Assembly (NCBI RefSeq): GCF_021462265.1 | Contig: NZ_JAJONF010000055.1 | Coordinates: 1-60,860 of the forward strand | From: Streptomyces shenzhenensis | GTDB taxonomy: Bacteria > Actinomycetota > Actinomycetes > Streptomycetales > Streptomycetaceae | DNA: 60,860 nucleotides | Direction: 5' to 3' | Shown here: positions 57,454 through 60,860 of the stretch, piece by piece | Layout: each line of letters opens with the position of its first letter | Numbering within the stretch: the stretch's first letter is position 1 | Notes under the pieces: generated by a model | Database searches by the model: none | Told to the model about the DNA's origin: nothing | What the model saw: only the letters and a program-made list of their open reading frames with translations | Position numbers and translations under genes: made by a program

Positions 57454-58863
57454 TCAGTGCCCCCGCTCCCGCAGCGCCATCACGCCCGCCGCTCCGACGG
57501 CCGCGAGTCCTGCCGAGACCGCTATCGCCATGTCGGCGCCGTGTGCCAGGCCGCCGCCGGACGACGTGGCGATGGCGATGGTGAGGGCCACGCCCGCGCA
57601 GGAGCCGATGTAGCGGAAGGTCTGCTGGGCGCCCGAGCCCATCGCGGCCCGGGTGGCGGGGACGGACTCCACCGCCAGGAGGGGGAGCGCGGCGTTGAGG
57701 AGGCCGCTGCCCACGCCGCCCAGCACCAGGCCCGGCAGCAGCCGGGGCCAGGAGCCCGCGTCCAGGGCGCCCAGCATGGTCAGCGCGCCGCCCGCGTGGA
57801 GCAGGAAACCGGCGGCGAGTTGCCAGCGCGTCGCGACCCGGCCCGCCAGGCGCTTCGCCTGGAGCGCCACGGTGAAGGACAGGCCGGACCAGAGCAGGAA
57901 CAGCCACGCGGTGTCCATCGCGGACATCCCCACCGTCTGCTGCAGCAGCGCCGGCAGGTAGCTGAACAGGCCTATCACCGTCAGGCCCGTGACCAGGCCG
58001 CTGAGGGAGGAGACCAGGAAGCGGGGGGTGCGGAAGAGGGCCAGGTCGATCATCGGGGTGGGTGAGAAGCGGCGCTCGATCAGGGTGAAGGCGCCCAGCA
58101 GGACGAGGGTCGCCGCCAGCAGCAGCGCCACCGGTGCGCGCAGCCAGCCGTCCCGGCCCAGGGTCAGGGCCGCCACCAGGGACACCAGTGCCAGGCCGAA
58201 GGTGAGTGCCCCGGCGATGTCCGGGCGGCCGCCGCGCGGTGAGCGGGACTCGGTCAGCGTGCGGAAGGAGGCGCCCGCCACCAGCAGCGCGGCCGCGCCG
58301 AGGACCGCGTACGCCACCCGCCAGCCGGGCATCGCGCCCGCGACCAGCGGGCCGAGGGCGATGCCGCCGCTCACGAACGCGCCCCAGACGCCCGTGGCGT
58401 GCAGCCGGCCGCGCGGGCTCGGGAACGCGGCCACCAGCAGGCCCAGGCTGCTCGCCAGGATCGCCGCGCTGGCCGCGCCCTGCGCCACCCGGGCGAGGGT
58501 GAAGGCCCAGGTGGAGGTCGTCAGGCCGCCGAGGGCGGTGGTCAGGCCGAGGGCGAGGGTGCCGGCGACGAAGACGCGGCGGCGGCCGTAGTCGTCGGCC
58601 AGGCTGCCCGCCACCAGGAGCAGGGCGGCGAGGCCGAGCGGGGTGCCGTTCAGCAGCCAGGCCTGGGCGGAGAGGGGCGTGTGCAGGGCGGCGACCGTGT
58701 CCGGGAGCGTGACCACCGGGGCGGTGTACGTCATCAGGGCCACGGCGGTCGCGGCGCTGGTCAGGGCCAGGGTGGAGCGGCCGCTCCGGGGGGAGGCGGT
58801 GGCGTCCTCCGTGACGGGCGCGGGGCTTGTGCGCTTCACAGTTCTTTCATTGAACCTAGTCAT
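57454..58863 (-). CDS. MFS drug-efflux type transporter
   Basis: 469 residues, about 14 hydrophobic segments, DHA2-type. Motif A DDYGRRRVFVAG between helices 2 and 3, and ARVAQGAASAAILASSLGLL, typical of multidrug exporters. It diverges from an HxlR-type repressor. One of two identical operator-like sequences lies inside codons 3-6 if ATG 58863 is used; GTG 58839 would place the operator outside the gene. The true start is therefore uncertain. Confidence 0.9.
   Translation of the reverse strand: MTRFNERTVKRTSPAPVTEDATASPRSGRSTLALTSAATAVALMTYTAPVVTLPDTVAALHTPLSAQAWLLNGTPLGLAALLLVAGSLADDYGRRRVFVAGTLALGLTTALGGLTTSTWAFTLARVAQGAASAAILASSLGLLVAAFPSPRGRLHATGVWGAFVSGGIALGPLVAGAMPGWRVAYAVLGAAALLVAGASFRTLTESRSPRGGRPDIAGALTFGLALVSLVAALTLGRDGWLRAPVALLLAATLVLLGAFTLIERRFSPTPMIDLALFRTPRFLVSSLSGLVTGLTVIGLFSYLPALLQQTVGMSAMDTAWLFLLWSGLSFTVALQAKRLAGRVATRWQLAAGFLLHAGGALTMLGALDAGSWPRLLPGLVLGGVGSGLLNAALPLLAVESVPATRAAMGSGAQQTFRYIGSCAGVALTIAIATSSGGGLAHGADMAIAVSAGLAAVGAAGVMALRERGH
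58846..58856. promoter_or_regulatory. Operator copy 1 for the HxlR regulator
   Basis: TTCATTGAACC; TTCAttGAA is a palindrome. It lies at or inside the start of the MFS gene. Identical to copy 2, 44 bp away (about four helical turns). Confidence 0.75.
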
Positions 58864-58889
58864 GGGGGTACCGTAGCACCGTCGGTTCG

Positions 58890-58900
58890 TTCATTGAACC
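58890..58900. promoter_or_regulatory. Operator copy 2 for the HxlR regulator
   Basis: The same 11-base sequence TTCATTGAACC in the intergenic region, 32 bases before the HxlR start. Two copies on the same face of the helix suit a dimer-of-dimers binding mode. Confidence 0.75.
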
Positions 58901-58931
58901 CGCTACCGGGAAACTGACTAAGGTGGACCCC

Positions 58932-59459
58932 ATGGCACTGGGCAAGGACTACGCGACACAGGAGTGCTCGATCGCCAGCGCGCTGGAGGTCGTCGGCGAG
59001 CGCTGGACCCTGCTCGTGATCCGCGACGCGCTCTACGGCGTCCGGCGCTACAACGACTTCCTCGTCCACCTCGGCATCCCGCGCGCGGTCCTGTCGGCCC
59101 GCCTGAAGACGCTCACCGAGGAGGGGATCCTGGAGAAGCGCCGGTACCAGGAGTCGCCGCCCCGGGACGAGTACGTCGTCACCGAGCGCGGGATCGCGCT
59201 GTGGCCCACCCTGCGCGCCCTCGCCCTCTGGGGGCGCGAGCAGCTCATGGACCGTCGGCTGCGCTACTTCCGGCACGCCGACTGCGGGACCGAACTCGGC
59301 CCGTACGGCGAATGCCCCGCCTGCGGAACCGTCGTACCCGCCGCGGACGTTCTCATCACACCGGGGCCGGGCCTCGACCCCGACCCGGCGGACCCGGTCA
59401 GCCGGGCGCTCCTCAAGCCCAAGAGGCTCCTGGAGCCGCTGGAGACGGAGCACGTGTGA
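58932..59459 (+). CDS. HxlR-family winged-helix repressor
   Basis: 175 residues from ATG 58932 (GTG 58923 is possible). HxlR domain with a conserved Cys14-like redox residue in TQECSIASALEVVGERWTLLVIRDALYGV. The recognition helix region is VLSARLKTLTEEGILEKRRYQ, followed by the wing. A Cys-rich tail (HADCGTELGPYGECPACGTVV) looks like a zinc ribbon, an add-on seen in some members. It probably senses thiol or quinone stress and represses the MFS exporter and itself via the TTCATTGAAC sites. Confidence 0.93.
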   Translation: MALGKDYATQECSIASALEVVGERWTLLVIRDALYGVRRYNDFLVHLGIPRAVLSARLKTLTEEGILEKRRYQESPPRDEYVVTERGIALWPTLRALALWGREQLMDRRLRYFRHADCGTELGPYGECPACGTVVPAADVLITPGPGLDPDPADPVSRALLKPKRLLEPLETEHV

Positions 59460-59591
59460 GCGGCGGCCGCCCATGGTCCAGTACGTGAACGTGCTCTTGC
59501 CCGCTGCACGCCCATCTTGGAGGATCGACCAGTCCTCCGATGGCTGCACCCATCGGCCGGGTGACTGCTGTCAAGGGAGATGGTGACGACC

Positions 59592-60449
59592 ATGAAGCTG
59601 CTGCGAGTCGGTACGGCTGGGGCGGAGCGGCCCGCGCTGCTCGACGCCGAGGGAGTCCTGCGGGACCTGACGGGGATCGTCGACGACATCGACGGGGCAC
59701 TGCTCGCCGACGACGCGGCCCTCGGCCGGGTCCGGGCCGCCGCCGATGCCGGGGAGCTGCCCGCGCTCGACGCCACCGGGCTGCGGATCGGGCCGCCGGT
59801 GGGGCGGATCGGGAAGGTCGTGTGCATCGGGCTCAACTACCACGACCACGCCCGCGAGACGGGGGCCGAGCCGCCGGCCGAGCCGGTCGTCTTCTTCAAG
59901 GCCGCGGACACGGTCGTGGGGCCGTACGACACCGTGCTGGTGCCGCGCGGGTCCGTGAAGACCGACTGGGAGGTGGAGCTGGCGGTCGTCATCGGGCGCA
60001 CGGCCCGCTATGTGGCCGACGACGAGGACCCGCTGGCGTACGTCGCCGGGTACGCCGTCGCGCACGACGTCTCCGAGCGGGAGTTCCAGATCGAGCGGGG
60101 CGGGACCTGGGACAAGGGGAAGAACTGCGAGACGTTCAACCCGCTCGGGCCGTGGCTGGTCACCGCGGACGAGGTCGGCGATCCGCAGGACCTGTCGCTG
60201 AAGCTCTGGGTGAACGGCGAGCTCAAGCAGGACGGGACCACCGCCGAGCAGATCTTCCCGGTCGCCGAGGTCGTGCGGTACGTCAGCCGGTTCATGGTGC
60301 TGTACCCGGGGGACGTCATCAACACCGGGACCCCGGCGGGGGTGGCGATGGGAGCGCCGGAGCCGAAGCCGTTCCTGCGGGCCGGGGACGTGGTGGAGCT
60401 GGAGATCAGCGGGCTCGGCCGTCAGCGGCAGGAGTTCAAAGACGCCTAA
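59592..60449 (+). CDS. Fumarylacetoacetate hydrolase-family enzyme
   Basis: 285 residues. FAH/HpcE fold: KVVCIGLNYHDHARETG, then EPVVFFKAADTVVGPYD. The metal-binding acidic cluster is WEVELAVVIGR (Glu-x-Glu) and YAVAHDVSEREFQ (Asp), followed by GDVINTGTPAGVAMG. Such enzymes hydrolyse or decarboxylate 2,4-diketo acids in aromatic breakdown; exact substrate unknown. ATG 59592 is favoured over 59580 because GGGAG is 12 bases upstream. Confidence 0.94.
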   Translation: MKLLRVGTAGAERPALLDAEGVLRDLTGIVDDIDGALLADDAALGRVRAAADAGELPALDATGLRIGPPVGRIGKVVCIGLNYHDHARETGAEPPAEPVVFFKAADTVVGPYDTVLVPRGSVKTDWEVELAVVIGRTARYVADDEDPLAYVAGYAVAHDVSEREFQIERGGTWDKGKNCETFNPLGPWLVTADEVGDPQDLSLKLWVNGELKQDGTTAEQIFPVAEVVRYVSRFMVLYPGDVINTGTPAGVAMGAPEPKPFLRAGDVVELEISGLGRQRQEFKDA

Positions 60450-60472
60450 AGAATGGGACGAATTCGGTCCGC

Positions 60473-60515
60473 GCCGCCTCGGAGCGGAATTACCCGGGGC
60501 TCCGCGGCCTTTTTC
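60473..60515 (+). terminator. Terminator after the FAH-family gene
   Basis: GCCG-(cct)-CGGAGC pairs with GCTCCGCGGC (bulged stem) and is followed by a run of five T at 60510-60514, unusually clear for Streptomyces. Confidence 0.78.
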
Positions 60516-60550
60516 CGTGCACATTGCGACCGCTGGCGCCCTCTCTCGCG

Positions 60551-60591
60551 CGCCGGGGAATATAGGTGGTCCATCCCTGGTATATTCGGCG
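60551..60591. repeat. Inverted repeat with A+T-rich core
   Basis: CGCC-gggg-AATATA on the left and TATATT-c-GGCG on the right, about 13 bases apart. This may be a regulatory or terminator element between convergent genes. Confidence 0.45.
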
Positions 60592-60664
60592 TCCGTCTCG
60601 CTTTTTCGGTATTCTCTCTCCGGAAATAGGCGCGATGGAGGTACCGGCCCGCGCCGATGCCCCG

Positions 60665-60860
60665 TTACGGTGCGTCGGGGTGCGCGGGGCGGTCCGGCAA
60701 GTGATCGAGGAGGCGGCTCACGTCGTCGGCGTCGGGCAGGCCGAGACCGGTGAACAGCCGGTGCGCCGCACGGAGCCGGACGCGGGCGGTGTCGATCCCG
60801 CCGCGATCGGCCTCGGCCCGGCCCAGCACCATCAGGGCGTACGCCTGGTCCCGTGCGGCG
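60665..60860 (-). CDS. C-terminal end of a TPR-type or LuxR/AfsR-like regulator (partial)
   Basis: The visible 64 codons read AARDQAYALMVLGRAEADRGG, then IDTARVRLRAAHRLFTGLGLPDADDVSRLL, and end in APTAA at 60665. This TPR-like helical pattern is common at the end of AfsR/SARP- or LuxR-type regulators with tetratricopeptide repeats. The start and any DNA-binding domain lie outside the window. Confidence 0.6.
   Translation of the reverse strand, partial: AARDQAYALMVLGRAEADRGGIDTARVRLRAAHRLFTGLGLPDADDVSRLLDHLPDRPAHPDAP

Overview
The window is a chromosomal segment of a Streptomyces-type actinomycete. The evidence is very high G+C with strong third-position G/C codon bias, frequent GTG starts, actinobacterial small families (DUF397, DUF1707, DUF2267, DUF6412, DUF3618) and a nagE2-nagE1-nagF-rph gene order that, from memory, matches the Streptomyces coelicolor SCO2904-2907 locus. 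This is inferred from reading the sequence; no database search was run.

1-9000 is a conserved housekeeping block. It holds a lipoprotein, a MazF/PemK-like protein, an MBL-fold hydrolase, the N-acetylglucosamine PTS genes (nagE2, nagE1, nagF) with three DasR-type dre palindromes, RNase PH, a second lipoprotein, RdgB, a tRNA-Leu(UAG), the peroxiredoxin Bcp, a DUF3618 protein and a GroES-like protein. 9-21.5 kb has a class A PBP, a three-gene ABC exporter, two envelope-associated beta-strand proteins, a dual-HTH regulator with its own operators, a DUF445 protein and an MFS carrier. 21.5-31.3 kb has a GlxA-type regulator, a stress-type SDR/ABM/hydrolase operon next to a large LuxR-family ATPase, small membrane and DUF2267 proteins, and an ECF sigma factor with a membrane partner.

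31.3-40.7 kb is a scarred region. It contains fragments of an MFS transporter and an AraC regulator butted together, a single-base frameshifted gene, and several regulator/enzyme pairs read divergently (MarR/carbonic anhydrase, TetR/NAD-binding protein, TetR/SDR). It also holds a self-contained HTH-ClpN regulator whose promoter appears leaderless and carries two perfect operators.

40.8-48.0 kb is visibly less G+C-rich and looks acquired. It carries an SRA-like reader fused to a PD-(D/E)XK-like domain that has lost its lysine, a membrane-anchored protein, a WhiJ-like DUF397/XRE/ATPase set, and a PLD-helicase-DUF3427 protein. This is the best candidate for an undescribed (defence-like) system.

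48.2-60.9 kb returns to typical high-G+C DNA. It carries a SEC-C protein, secreted hydrolases (including a GH30 glycosidase), a class E sortase, a cupin-like protein, a glycosyltransferase divergent from a nucleotidyltransferase, DUF6412 plus a YidC-type insertase, an HxlR-controlled MFS exporter, a fumarylacetoacetase-family enzyme and the end of a TPR-type protein. Minisatellite-like G+C-rich repeats of 9, 12 and 33 bp recur across the window, both between genes and in frame inside genes.
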